Shown in pieces: positions 31,169-39,224 of a stretch of DNA of 39,922 nucleotides. Within the stretch, counting starts at the first letter, position 1. The number at the start of each line of letters is the position of its first letter. The stretch is from Clostridiales bacterium (lineage in GTDB: Bacteria > Bacillota > Clostridia > Oscillospirales > CAG-272). Under the pieces are notes generated by a model, which was given only the letters and a program-made list of their open reading frames with translations, ran no database searches and had not been told where the DNA came from. A program made the translations under genes and the position numbers. Location of the stretch: the NCBI GenBank assembly GCA_016288155.1, contig JAEEYP010000111.1:1-39922 (forward strand). Direction: 5' to 3'.

Positions 31169-32353
31169 GTGAACGGAATCGAAAAATACAGAAACTGGGC
31201 GGAGATCGATCTGGACGCGCTGCGCGCCAACTGGCGCACCGTCTCCGGGACGGTGCACGCGGCGTCGCCGGACTGCCGGATCATCGCCGTCGTCAAGGCG
31301 GACGCCTACGGACACGGCGCCGACGCGGTCGCGCGGACGCTGACGGAGGAGGGCTGCCGCTTCTTTGCGGTCTCCTGCGCCTCTGAGGCGCTTTCTCTGC
31401 GCCGATCGGTCGGGGAGGGGGCGGAGATCCTCATCCTCGGTTATTCGCTTCCTGAGGACGTCCAGGCGCTCGCGGAGGAACGGATCATCCAGGGAGTGTT
31501 CTCGCTTGACTACGCGCGCGCGCTGTCCGACCGGCTCGCGTCTCTGAAGCGGTCGGGCGCTCTGCCGCCGGACGCCGCTCTGCGCGTCCATATCAAACTG
31601 GACACCGGGATGAACCGGCTCGGCTTCGACGCCGCGGACGCGGCGCGGGCGGCGGAGGAGATCCTCTGTGCCGAGGCGCTGCCGCATCTGCGGTGCGAGG
31701 GGATGTTCACGCATTTCGCCCGGGCGGACACGGACGGCGGCGCGCGCGGCATGACCGCGCGGCAGCTCTCGCGTTTCGAGGACGTGGAGCGGCGGCTGCG
31801 GGAACGGGGCGGATGCCCGCCGTTCCTCCACTGCTGCAACAGCGCCGGGGCGATGACGCTGCCGCAGGCGTACAAGAGCGGCGTGCGCGCCGGGATCATC
31901 CTTTACGGGCTCTCGCCGGACGGTTCGATTTTGCCGCAGTATCGTCCGGTCATGAAGCTCTGCACGCGCATCGCGCATATCCATACGCTGCGCGCGGGAG
32001 AATCGGTCGGCTACGGCGCCGCGTTCACGGCACGGCGGGACATGCGCATCGCCACGCTGTCAATCGGCTACGGCGACGGCTTCGTGCGCGCGTTCGCGGG
32101 CGCGGCTCTCCGCCTGCCGGACGGGCGGCGCGCGCCCATCCTCGGACGGATCTGCATGGATCAGTGCATGATCGACGTCGGCGACGCGCCGGTGCGTCCG
32201 GGCGACGCCGTGACGGTCTTCGGCGGAGACGACGGCTCGATGATCGGAGAGCTTGCCCGCGCCGCCGGGACGATCCATTACGAGATCCCGTGCCTTCTGA
32301 CGGCGCGCGTGCCGCGCGTCGTGCGGGGATCCGGGACTTGCAATACGCCGTAA
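31169..32353 (+). CDS. alr: Alanine racemase
   Basis: This 394-residue PLP enzyme makes D-alanine for peptidoglycan. Lys43 in VVKADAYGHG binds PLP, and the second catalytic base is the Tyr near residue 282 in ESVGYGAAF. The LDTGMNRLGF and LHCCNSAGAM segments and the C-terminal beta domain (GRICMDQCMIDVGD, TVFGGDDGSM, HYEIPCLL) are all present. The length is typical. The start is GTG 31169; the ribosome binding site is weak (GGATGG). The next gene begins 20 bases after the stop, at a promoter that overlaps the end of alr. Confidence 0.95.
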   Translation: MNGIEKYRNWAEIDLDALRANWRTVSGTVHAASPDCRIIAVVKADAYGHGADAVARTLTEEGCRFFAVSCASEALSLRRSVGEGAEILILGYSLPEDVQALAEERIIQGVFSLDYARALSDRLASLKRSGALPPDAALRVHIKLDTGMNRLGFDAADAARAAEEILCAEALPHLRCEGMFTHFARADTDGGARGMTARQLSRFEDVERRLRERGGCPPFLHCCNSAGAMTLPQAYKSGVRAGIILYGLSPDGSILPQYRPVMKLCTRIAHIHTLRAGESVGYGAAFTARRDMRIATLSIGYGDGFVRAFAGAALRLPDGRRAPILGRICMDQCMIDVGDAPVRPGDAVTVFGGDDGSMIGELARAAGTIHYEIPCLLTARVPRVVRGSGTCNTP

Positions 32354-32366
32354 ATTATGTTATAAT
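32338..32366 (+). promoter_or_regulatory. Promoter overlapping the end of alr, only seven bases from the next ATG
   Basis: TTGCAA (32338-32343), a 17-base spacer and TATAAT (32361-32366). The start codon ATG 32373 is where transcription should begin, so the mRNA may be leaderless. Confidence 0.7.
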
Positions 32367-32372
32367 ATTACC

Positions 32373-33653
32373 ATGAAACGTCATTTTCTGAACAGGGAAT
32401 ACCTTCTGAACGTCGGCGCGTACGTATTGACGTCCGTATTGTCGGTCGGGCTGCTCCTCTATATCGGCTACCACATGTTTTACGGCCTGACGCAGAAGGT
32501 GGAGACGGAGCCGGCGTCCTCCGTGTCGCTGACCGTTTCCCTTGAGGCGGACGCGTATCTGTTCCGGGACGAGACGGCGCTCGCCGCGCCGACAGGCGGG
32601 ACGAGCTGTGTGCCGCTGGTGGCGGACGGGACGCGCGTACAGCGAGGCGCCGCGGTCGCCGGCGTGTACAGCGGATCCTCTCCCGATACGGTCGCCGCGA
32701 TCCGTCTCATCGACGGACAGATCGAAACGCTCCGCTCCATACGGGACGGCACCTCCGGCGTCCGCTACGCATCCGCGGTGGAGGACGAGATCTACGACGC
32801 GGTCCTGCGGATCGCGCGGGCGGGCGATTCGGGCGACGCGGGCGCCGTCCAGTCCCTGCGCGCCTCTCTCCTCTCCTGCCTCAACCGGCGTGCGGCGCTG
32901 GCGGCTTCTTTTTCCGATATCGACGGGGCGCTCGCCCGGCTGAGCACCGAGCGGAACGCCTTGACGGCGCAGCTCGGCGTCAGCCAGCAGCAGATTACCA
33001 CCCAGCGCAGCGGCTACTACTATGCGGAGTGCGACGGCTGCGAGACGCGCTTCACCTCCGAACGCGCGCTTCATATGAGCGTCACGGAGTTCGAGGAGCT
33101 GATCCAGAAGGAACCGGAGACGGCGGGTACCGCCGGAAAGATCGCGTCGGACTACCGCTGGTACGCGGCGTGTTCCGTGCCGGAAGGCAGCGTCGGCGGG
33201 CTGAAGTTCGGCGACAGCTATGACGTCTCGTTCCCGTATAACGGCGGGCGCGTGCTTCCGATGCTGCTCGTGCGCTGTGAGACGGAGGAGGGGCGGACGC
33301 TTCTCGTGTTCAGCTGCGACGTGCTCCCCGGCGGCTTTTCCTTCGACCGCGCCCAGCCGATCTCCGTCGCCGCGATCCTCTATGAGGGGATCCGCGTGCC
33401 CGTTTCCGCGATCCGCGTCGTCGACGGCGTCAGCGGCGTATACATCCTGAAGGGGAACATCGTGCATTTCCGCGCCGTGCGGATCCTTCTTGAGCGCGAG
33501 GACGTCTGTGTCGTCGCGTATCCGCCGAAGCGGGGGACGGACGGGACGTACCGCGAGGGCGAGGCGCCGCCGGAGGGGATGCAGTGGCTCGATCTGAACG
33601 ACATCATCATCACGAAAGGACGCAAGCTGTCCGAGGGATATATCCTCACGTAA
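32373..33653 (+). CDS. HlyD-like membrane fusion protein of the division cluster
   Basis: This 426-residue protein has one N-terminal membrane helix (VLTSVLSVGLLLYIGYHMF). A beta-rich segment then resembles a barrel-sandwich (biotinyl-lipoyl-like) hybrid (FRDETALAAP, PLVADGTRVQRGAAVAGV), followed by a helical hairpin (about residues 105-215) and a second beta segment (FPYNGGRVLPMLLV). This is the HlyD/RND-adaptor layout. In clostridial genomes such a protein sits between alr and ylmE in the division cluster, but its role is not established. No export ATPase is nearby. The start ATG 32373 lies directly at the predicted transcription start and has no ribosome binding site. Confidence 0.7.
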   Translation: MKRHFLNREYLLNVGAYVLTSVLSVGLLLYIGYHMFYGLTQKVETEPASSVSLTVSLEADAYLFRDETALAAPTGGTSCVPLVADGTRVQRGAAVAGVYSGSSPDTVAAIRLIDGQIETLRSIRDGTSGVRYASAVEDEIYDAVLRIARAGDSGDAGAVQSLRASLLSCLNRRAALAASFSDIDGALARLSTERNALTAQLGVSQQQITTQRSGYYYAECDGCETRFTSERALHMSVTEFEELIQKEPETAGTAGKIASDYRWYAACSVPEGSVGGLKFGDSYDVSFPYNGGRVLPMLLVRCETEEGRTLLVFSCDVLPGGFSFDRAQPISVAAILYEGIRVPVSAIRVVDGVSGVYILKGNIVHFRAVRILLEREDVCVVAYPPKRGTDGTYREGEAPPEGMQWLDLNDIIITKGRKLSEGYILT

Positions 33654-33672
33654 AAGCAAGGGATACAAGAAC

Positions 33673-34392
33673 ATGGAAACCTATGAATTTCTGCGCGGGA
33701 ATTTTCAGCGCATCCGCGAGCGCATGGCGGAAGCCGCTTCACGCCGTCCGGCCGGGATCGGCGGCGGGGTACGCCTTCTCGCCGCGACCAAGACCGTGCC
33801 GGCGGAGGAGATCCTTTTCGCCGTGCGTCAGCTCGGACTCGATCTGATCGGCGAGAACAGGACGTCGGAGCTGACCGAAAAATACCCGATCCTCGGCGGG
33901 CAGGTCGAACAGCATTTTATCGGCCATCTTCAGACGAACAAGGTACGGCAGGTCGTCGGACGCGTCACGATGATCGAGAGCGTCGATACGGAACACCTCG
34001 CCGCGGAGATCGACCGGATCAGCCGCGAAAAGGGGCTCGTGACGGACGTGCTGCTCGAGATCAACAGCGGCCGAGAGCCGAACAAGACCGGATTTTATCC
34101 GGAGGACGCGGCGGCGGCGGCGGCGCGGATCGCCGCGTTTCCGGGTCTCAGAGTGCGCGGATTCATGACGATGGCGCCCGTTTGCGAAAAAAAAGAAGAT
34201 TATCGGAAATATTTCCGGGAAACTTATCAGATTTTTATTGACTTTTGCGATAAAAACAAGCATAATATAATAGAGCCTGTTTTATCGATGGGAATGAGCG
34301 ACAGTTTCGAGATCGCCGTGGAGGAAGGCGCCACGCAGGTGCGCGTCGGTCAGGCGCTTTTCGGCAGCCGCGCCGTTCCCGCAGTCCGGTGA
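33673..34392 (+). CDS. ylmE: PLP homeostasis protein, YggS/YlmE family
   Basis: This 239-residue TIM-barrel PLP-binding protein keeps pyridoxal phosphate balanced; it has no known racemase activity. Lys40 in LAATKTVPAEEI binds PLP. The conserved IGENRTSELTEKY, HFIGHLQTNKVR, LLEINSGREPNKTGF, GFMTMAP and SMGMSDSFEIAVEEGATQVRVG blocks are all present. The length is standard. It starts at ATG 33673 after AAGGGA. An AT-rich stretch at 34190-34275 inside the gene contains a promoter-like element that may start a sepF transcript. Confidence 0.95.
   Translation: METYEFLRGNFQRIRERMAEAASRRPAGIGGGVRLLAATKTVPAEEILFAVRQLGLDLIGENRTSELTEKYPILGGQVEQHFIGHLQTNKVRQVVGRVTMIESVDTEHLAAEIDRISREKGLVTDVLLEINSGREPNKTGFYPEDAAAAAARIAAFPGLRVRGFMTMAPVCEKKEDYRKYFRETYQIFIDFCDKNKHNIIEPVLSMGMSDSFEIAVEEGATQVRVGQALFGSRAVPAVR
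34238..34266 (+). promoter_or_regulatory. Possible internal promoter in ylmE, ahead of sepF
   Basis: TTGACT (34238-34243), a 17-base spacer and CATAAT (34261-34266) lie in an AT-rich patch of a GC-rich gene. An overlapping TATAAT (34266-34271) has wrong spacing. It would give sepF a ~170-nt leader. Confidence 0.4.
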
Positions 34393-34445
34393 TCGGGCGG
34401 ATCATCACAGGAGACCATACATTTTTATAGATGGAGGTTTAGCAA

Positions 34446-34997
34446 ATGGGACTCATGGACAGGATAAAGAAGGTAACCGGCACCGACGATACGTATAATA
34501 CGTACGATGACGATTACTATAATGAGTTCGACGAGAACGCGGACGCGGACGCGCAGAACGCGCAGAACGCGCAGGGCGGCGCGGATCCGATGAACGCCGG
34601 CGTGCAGGGCGCGCCGTTCGGAGGCGTCGGCGCGTCGAACGGCATCAGCCTTTCCTCCGGCGCTTCGCTGGAGATCAAGGTCGTCAAGCCGCAGCACTTC
34701 GACAGCGTCCCGCAGATCGCGGATCATCTTCTGAACAAGCGCACCGTCGTTCTCAATCTGGAGAACACGAACAAGGAGACGGCGCGCCGCCTGATCGATT
34801 TCCTCTCCGGCGTGGCGTATTCCATCGACGGTTCGCTGAAGAAGATCGATTCGAGCGCGTACGTCATCACGCCGAGCAATGTCGACGTTGGCGACGCGCA
34901 GCTCCGTGACAAGCAGCGCCGCGACGCGGCGCGCGAGCGTCCGCAGGAGCAGGAAGCCGAGCAGCAGGAGCCCGCGGGCGATCTGGCGGATTTCTGA
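34446..34997 (+). CDS. sepF: Cell division protein SepF
   Basis: This 183-residue protein matches SepF, which ties FtsZ rings to the membrane and bundles them. The N-terminal amphipathic membrane-targeting helix is MGLMDRIKKVTG. A disordered acidic linker (about residues 13-70) rich in Asp, Asn and Gln follows, then the SepF core (about 75-155: EIKVVKPQHFDSVPQIAD, RTVVLNLENTNKETARRLIDFLSG, SAYVITPSNVDV), and a charged C-terminal tail. The core is complete. The start ATG 34446 has GGAGG upstream. The neighbours yggT, ylmH and divIVA confirm the division cluster. Confidence 0.95.
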   Translation: MGLMDRIKKVTGTDDTYNTYDDDYYNEFDENADADAQNAQNAQGGADPMNAGVQGAPFGGVGASNGISLSSGASLEIKVVKPQHFDSVPQIADHLLNKRTVVLNLENTNKETARRLIDFLSGVAYSIDGSLKKIDSSAYVITPSNVDVGDAQLRDKQRRDAARERPQEQEAEQQEPAGDLADF

Positions 34998-35091
34998 GCC
35001 GGCGTCCGCTGCGCGGAGCGTTCCGTTGAGAAAAAAGGCACGAGGATGCCTTCTGTTTTCGTACCCATTTTTCATAATAATGAATCTGAAG

Positions 35092-35137
35092 GCGGGCAGC
35101 ATACGGATCGGTGCTGCCCGCATGATGGTATGCGGGC
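35092..35137 (+). promoter_or_regulatory. Overlapping, mutually exclusive hairpins before yggT
   Basis: GCGGGCAGCA (35092-35101) pairs with TGCTGCCCGC (35112-35121). The second arm also begins another hairpin, GCCCGCAT (35116-35123) with ATGCGGGC (35130-35137), so only one can form at a time. A short CTTTCG follows. This is an attenuator-like arrangement in the 173-base gap between sepF and yggT. Confidence 0.5.
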
Positions 35138-35170
35138 TTTCGTCCGTGCCGTCTCTGTAAAGGAGCATCC

Positions 35171-35437
35171 ATGGATTTCGTTCTCTACCTGATCCGAAGC
35201 GTCGTGCGCATCGCCGTCATCGCGCTGCAGTTATGCATGATGGGGCGCGCCGTCATGAGCTGGTTCCAGTTCGACGAAGAATCGCCGCTCTATTCGTTCG
35301 CGGTCGCCGTGACCGAGCCGGTCATCACGCCGATCCGCATCCTGCTGGAACGCTTCGAGTTCGTGGCTTCCAGCCCGATCGATATCTCGTTTCTCGTCGC
35401 TTTTCTTTTGCTCTCCGTATTGCAGATGCTGCTCTGA
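35171..35437 (+). CDS. YggT-family membrane protein
   Basis: This 88-residue protein has two membrane helices around the YggT pattern (MGRAVMSWFQFDEESPLYSFAVAVTEPVITPIR) and ends with a third hydrophobic segment (ISFLVAFLLLSVLQMLL). YggT proteins are small integral-membrane proteins of unclear role, often placed between sepF and ylmH in Firmicutes, as here. The start ATG 35171 follows AAAGGAG. The next gene starts ten bases after the stop. Confidence 0.9.
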   Translation: MDFVLYLIRSVVRIAVIALQLCMMGRAVMSWFQFDEESPLYSFAVAVTEPVITPIRILLERFEFVASSPIDISFLVAFLLLSVLQMLL

Positions 35438-35446
35438 GGTGCCCGT

Positions 35447-36295
35447 ATGAAGCCGATAGCCATCTCTTCACTGGACGAGGCGGGCAAGCGCCTCGCGGCG
35501 CGCGCCGCCGACATGGCGCGCCGGGACGCCTACGATATCCTTTCTTCCGACTTTCTCACACCGCGGGAACAGCGGATCTTTGCCTGCGCGGCGGCGTCGG
35601 CGGGCGCGGCGGACCGGCTGTTTTTCACAGGCGGCGCCCTCGGCGCCGAGCGGCGGATCGCCGTGTTCGTGCCGGACTGGATGCTTGGCGACGTGCCGGC
35701 GTGCGATCCGTTCTCCGAGGAACGGGAAGCGTTCCTCATGGAACAGGCGAAACTCGGCACCGTCGATCTCGCCGCCGTCGTGACGCCGCTTGCGATGTCC
35801 GTCAGCGCGTACCATTCGCTGACGCACCGGGACTGGCTCGGCGCGCTGCTCGCGCTGGGGATCGAGCGCCACGTGCTCGGCGATCTCGCTGTACTGGACG
35901 GCCAGACGGCGATCGGCTTTTTTTGTACGAGGATCGTGCCGTACGTGGAGGAATCCTTTACGCGTGCCGGCGCGGACGCGGTGCGCGTCGAGCGGCGGGA
36001 GCCGGACTGGGATCTCGTGATCCCGCGCGCGTATGAGCGGCTGGAGATCACCGTCGCGTCGCCGCGGCTCGACGGCGTGGTCCACGCCCTGACGGGGCTC
36101 TCCCGCGCGGAGGCGGCCGCCGCGGTCGCGCGCGGCGAGGCGGAGATCAATTATTTCGCCGAAACGAGGCCGGACGTGCAGCTCGAGGAGGGGGATATCC
36201 TGTCGGTGCGCGGGTGGGGAAAATGCCGCGTCGATTCGACGAATGCCGTGACGCGCCGCGGACGGAACCGCGTCCTTGTGCGCAAATATATCTGA
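35447..36295 (+). CDS. ylmH: YlmH-type S4-domain RNA-binding protein
   Basis: This 282-residue protein matches YlmH: an N-terminal region (about residues 1-85) with FLTPREQRIF, a middle domain with LGDLAVLDGQTAIGFFCTRIVPYVEESFTRAG, and a C-terminal S4 RNA-binding domain (about 205-265) with RLDGVVHALTGLSRAEAAAA. In Bacillus YlmH binds RNA and has been linked to ribosome rescue and to division. The order yggT, ylmH, divIVA is the normal one. The start ATG 35447 follows GAGG. Divergence from consensus is small and no frame break is seen. Confidence 0.92.
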   Translation: MKPIAISSLDEAGKRLAARAADMARRDAYDILSSDFLTPREQRIFACAAASAGAADRLFFTGGALGAERRIAVFVPDWMLGDVPACDPFSEEREAFLMEQAKLGTVDLAAVVTPLAMSVSAYHSLTHRDWLGALLALGIERHVLGDLAVLDGQTAIGFFCTRIVPYVEESFTRAGADAVRVERREPDWDLVIPRAYERLEITVASPRLDGVVHALTGLSRAEAAAAVARGEAEINYFAETRPDVQLEEGDILSVRGWGKCRVDSTNAVTRRGRNRVLVRKYI

Positions 36296-36327
36296 ACCGT
36301 CATTTGAGTGGAAAGAGGTGTGCCGTT

Positions 36328-37692
36328 ATGCTGATGCCGCAGGAATTGAAGAATCACTCGTTCGCGTACGCGCTGCGCGGGTACAGCCCCGCGGAGGTAG
36401 ACGAATACGTGGAATTCCTCATCGGAAAATACGAGGAACTGTACCGCGAGAACGATGAGCACGAGAGAAAGCTGGAGGCGGCTCTCCGCGTCCTGGAGAA
36501 GATGAAGGCGCGCGAAGGGCAGCTGCAGTCTCTGGAGACGGAGATGCGGCGTGCCGCCGATGCGGCGGCGCGGCAGGCGGAGGAAAACGGCGCCCGTATC
36601 CGCGCCGAGGCGGAAGCGGAGGCGACGCGCGTGCGCCGCGAGGCGGACGAGTACGCGGCGCGGCAGGCGAAAATCTTTGAGGACATGAAAGCGGAGGTGC
36701 TCCGCTTCCGGGACGCGCTGTACGAAAAATACAACGCGCATATCGACCTGATCGAATCTCTGGCGGAGACAGCCGGGGCGATGTCGTTCCCGGCGCCTGA
36801 GGCAGCGCCGGAAGCGGCGCTTAAAGAAGCGCCTGAAGAAGCGCCGGAAGAAGTGCCGGAGGAAGCACCTGAAGAAGTGCCGGAGGAAGCACCTGAAGAA
36901 GCGCCGGAAGAACCGACCGAGGGATCTCCCGGAGAACCGATCGACGTACCGGCGGAGGAGCCGATAGAGGAGCTGTCGGAGATCCTTCCGGAGGAACCCG
37001 AAGAAGGATCTGCCGAAGAAACGGTCGAAGAACCGGCGGACGAGGCGATCGTCATCGAGCCGCAGGAACCGGAGGAGGGGGTCCTCGAAGAACAACAGCC
37101 GGAGGAGGATGAGTTTCTCGCGCTGATGGAGGATCCGGAACAGACAGAACCGGAGGAGGAGACACACTCACCAGCCGAGACGGAAAAAGAGCCGGAGGAA
37201 GAAATCCTGCTTACCGACGAGGAGCCGGAGGCGGAAATCGAGCCGGAAGCGGAAGCCGAGCCGGAGGCGGAAGCCGAGCCGGAGGCGGAAGCCGAGCCGG
37301 AGGCGGAAGCCGAGCCGGAGCAGCCGGAGACGGATGAGGAACAGGAAGAGGAACTCGACGACGATGCGATCCTCGCGTCGCTGTCCAGCCTCTTTGCTTC
37401 CGCCGCGGAGGAAAAAGCGCCGTCCGATCCCAAGCCCGCCGCCCGCGGCGGAAAGGCGGACGCGCCGGAGAAGCCGGACGGGAAAGAGGACGCTCCTCTT
37501 TCCGACGACGAGCAGCTCCTTGAGGATCTGCGCAGCGCCTTCCACGTGGAATTCGAGAATTTCCGCAGCAAGAAGGCAAAACAGGAAACGAAGTCGGACG
37601 GCGGCGATTATGAATTCGTCAGGGGATCCGACGGGGAAAAGAAACAGAGCGGTATTTTCCGCAGGATCACCGGCGAGGACGGCAAGTCATGA
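36328..37692 (+). CDS. divIVA: DivIVA-family protein with a long acidic Pro/Glu tail
   Basis: The first ~45 residues match the DivIVA membrane-binding domain (QELKNHSFAYALRGYSPAEV then DEYVEFLIGKY). A coiled coil runs to about residue 150. Beyond this, about 180 residues are an acidic Glu/Pro/Ala-rich region with EAPEE-type and EPEAEA-type repeats, and the last ~110 residues contain a more mixed segment (LLEDLRSAFHVEFENFRSK). Usual DivIVA proteins are 150-250 residues; this one is 454. The tail is likely disordered. The start is ATG 36328 after AAAGAGGTG. The stop overlaps lspA by four bases. DivIVA recruits cell-wall proteins to poles and septa. Confidence 0.9.
   Translation: MLMPQELKNHSFAYALRGYSPAEVDEYVEFLIGKYEELYRENDEHERKLEAALRVLEKMKAREGQLQSLETEMRRAADAAARQAEENGARIRAEAEAEATRVRREADEYAARQAKIFEDMKAEVLRFRDALYEKYNAHIDLIESLAETAGAMSFPAPEAAPEAALKEAPEEAPEEVPEEAPEEVPEEAPEEAPEEPTEGSPGEPIDVPAEEPIEELSEILPEEPEEGSAEETVEEPADEAIVIEPQEPEEGVLEEQQPEEDEFLALMEDPEQTEPEEETHSPAETEKEPEEEILLTDEEPEAEIEPEAEAEPEAEAEPEAEAEPEAEAEPEQPETDEEQEEELDDDAILASLSSLFASAAEEKAPSDPKPAARGGKADAPEKPDGKEDAPLSDDEQLLEDLRSAFHVEFENFRSKKAKQETKSDGGDYEFVRGSDGEKKQSGIFRRITGEDGKS
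37222..37320 (+). repeat. In-frame 18-bp tandem repeat in divIVA
   Basis: Five units plus half a unit of GAGCCGGAGGCGGAAGCC-type sequence, each coding EPEAEA (EPEAEI in the first). The near identity of the units suggests recent slippage or unequal exchange, so the copy number may vary between strains. Confidence 0.85.
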
Positions 37693-38192
37693 GCGCTCTC
37701 TGGATGATCGCTCTGTTTGCGGGGACGATCCTGCTCGATCAGCTCACGAAGGTATGGGTGGTCGCCGCCCTCAAGCCGGTCGGATCCGTCTGGATCTGGG
37801 AGAACGTGCTCCGCTTCACGTACGTGGAGAATACGGGCGCGGCGTTCGGGATCCTGACGGAGCATCGCTGGGTGTTCCTCGTCTTTTCCGTCGCGGCGAT
37901 CGGCGGCATCGCCGCCTATCTCATCGCGCGCCGCCCGAAGGGACTCGGCGCGGCGGCGCTCGTCATGATCGCGGGCGGCGGCGTCGGCAACATGATCGAC
38001 CGCCTCCGGCTCGGATACGTGGTGGATTTCATGGACGTCACCTGCATCCCGGGATGGAAATTCGTCTTCAACGCGGCGGATACGTTCGTGTGCGTCGGAT
38101 GCGGCCTTCTTTTCCTCGCGCTGATTTTGGCGGAGCGCAAAGAGAGATTGGAAAAACGGGAGGAACCCGAGGGGGAAAAGTCCGATGGATGA
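37689..38192 (+). CDS. lspA: Lipoprotein signal peptidase (signal peptidase II)
   Basis: This 167-residue membrane aspartyl protease removes lipoprotein signal peptides. Four membrane helices are visible (LWMIALFAGTILLDQLTKV at the start). The conserved blocks include FTYVENTGAAFGIL, GNMIDRL and VDFMDV, where the first catalytic Asp lies, and FNAADTFVCVG with the second. It has a normal length. The start overlaps divIVA (ATGA) and its own end overlaps the next gene by eight bases. It serves the several lipoproteins seen in this window. Confidence 0.95.
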   Translation: MSALWMIALFAGTILLDQLTKVWVVAALKPVGSVWIWENVLRFTYVENTGAAFGILTEHRWVFLVFSVAAIGGIAAYLIARRPKGLGAAALVMIAGGGVGNMIDRLRLGYVVDFMDVTCIPGWKFVFNAADTFVCVGCGLLFLALILAERKERLEKREEPEGEKSDG

Positions 38193-39144
38193 GGAATCGG
38201 TGCTCGCGTTCGTCGTCACTTCGGAGGAAGCCGGGCTGCGCGCCGATACGGCGATCGCCCGCGCCGCCGGGCTGTCCCGCGCGGTAGCGGCGCGTCTGGC
38301 GGAATCCGGCGCGGTGACGTGCGGCGGCGTGCCGCTCACAAAAAAACAGATCGTGCGCGAGGGCGACGAGATCCGGATCCTTCTGCCGGAGCCGGAGTGC
38401 GCCGAGGCGGAGCCGGAGGATATCCCGCTCGATATCGTATACGAGGACGGCGACGTGATCGTCGTCAACAAGCCGAAGGGCATGGTGGTGCATCCGGCGC
38501 CGGGACACGAGCGGGGAACGCTCGTCTCGGCGCTGCTTTGGCACAGCGGCGATTCGCTTTCCGGCATCGGCGGCGTCATGCGCCCCGGGATCGTGCACCG
38601 GATCGACCGGGACACGACCGGACTGATCGCGGCGGCGAAGAACGACGCGGCGCATCAGGCGCTCGCCGCGCAGCTCGCGGCGCATACGATGTACCGGGAG
38701 TATCAGGCGCTCGTGATCGGGACGGTGCCCGCCGAGGGAACGGTGGACGCGCCGATCGGGCGGAGCCGCACCGACCGCAAGAAGATGGCGGTGCTGCCCG
38801 CCGGGGCGGCGGGCGCCCGCGAGGCGCGGACGCATTACACGCTTCTCGAGGGCTTCGGTGCGTTCTCTTACGTCCGCCTCGTGCTCGAGACGGGGCGGAC
38901 GCATCAGATCCGCGTCCACATGAGTTCCATCGGCCATCCGGTGATGGGCGACGAGACGTACGGCGCGAACCGCACGCCCTTCGAGCGGCGGCACGCGGCG
39001 CTCCTCGAGGGCCAGTGCCTGCACGCCGGCGCGCTCCATTTCACGCACCCGCGCACGGGGGAGCCGATCCATCTGACGGCGCCGCTGCCCGCGCCGTTCG
39101 AGCGGCTCCTGACGCTTCTGCGCGGCGGCGAGGAGAGCCGGTGA
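38185..39144 (+). CDS. rluD: RluA-family 23S rRNA pseudouridine synthase, RluD-like
   Basis: This 319-residue enzyme has an N-terminal S4 domain (about residues 12-70) followed by the pseudouridine synthase core: YEDGDVIVVNKPKGMVVHPAPGH, catalytic Asp141 in HRIDRDTTGL, HTMYREYQALV, and TGRTHQIRVHMSSIGHPVMGDETYG. It isomerises uridines in 23S rRNA or, in some family members, other RNAs. RluD-like is the best name from the S4 plus core layout and the position after lspA (YlyB in Bacillus). The start overlaps lspA by eight bases. A bidirectional terminator follows at 39173. Confidence 0.93.
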   Translation: MDEESVLAFVVTSEEAGLRADTAIARAAGLSRAVAARLAESGAVTCGGVPLTKKQIVREGDEIRILLPEPECAEAEPEDIPLDIVYEDGDVIVVNKPKGMVVHPAPGHERGTLVSALLWHSGDSLSGIGGVMRPGIVHRIDRDTTGLIAAAKNDAAHQALAAQLAAHTMYREYQALVIGTVPAEGTVDAPIGRSRTDRKKMAVLPAGAAGAREARTHYTLLEGFGAFSYVRLVLETGRTHQIRVHMSSIGHPVMGDETYGANRTPFERRHAALLEGQCLHAGALHFTHPRTGEPIHLTAPLPAPFERLLTLLRGGEESR

Positions 39145-39172
39145 CGCGGCCGCGGCGGAAGAAAGAAAAAGA

Positions 39173-39202
39173 AAAAGGACGGACATTTCTGTCCGTCCTT
39201 TT
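39173..39202. terminator. Bidirectional terminator between convergent genes
   Basis: AAAAGGACGGACA (39173-39185) and TGTCCGTCCTTTT (39190-39202) with a 4-base loop, and A- or T-rich flanks on both sides. Confidence 0.92.
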
Positions 39203-39224
39203 CGTTTTTGCATTCGGATCGGTA

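Noticed and set aside
37222-37320. Possible CRISPR-like array
   Set aside because: The repeats are contiguous, 18 bp long, without spacers, and in frame with divIVA.
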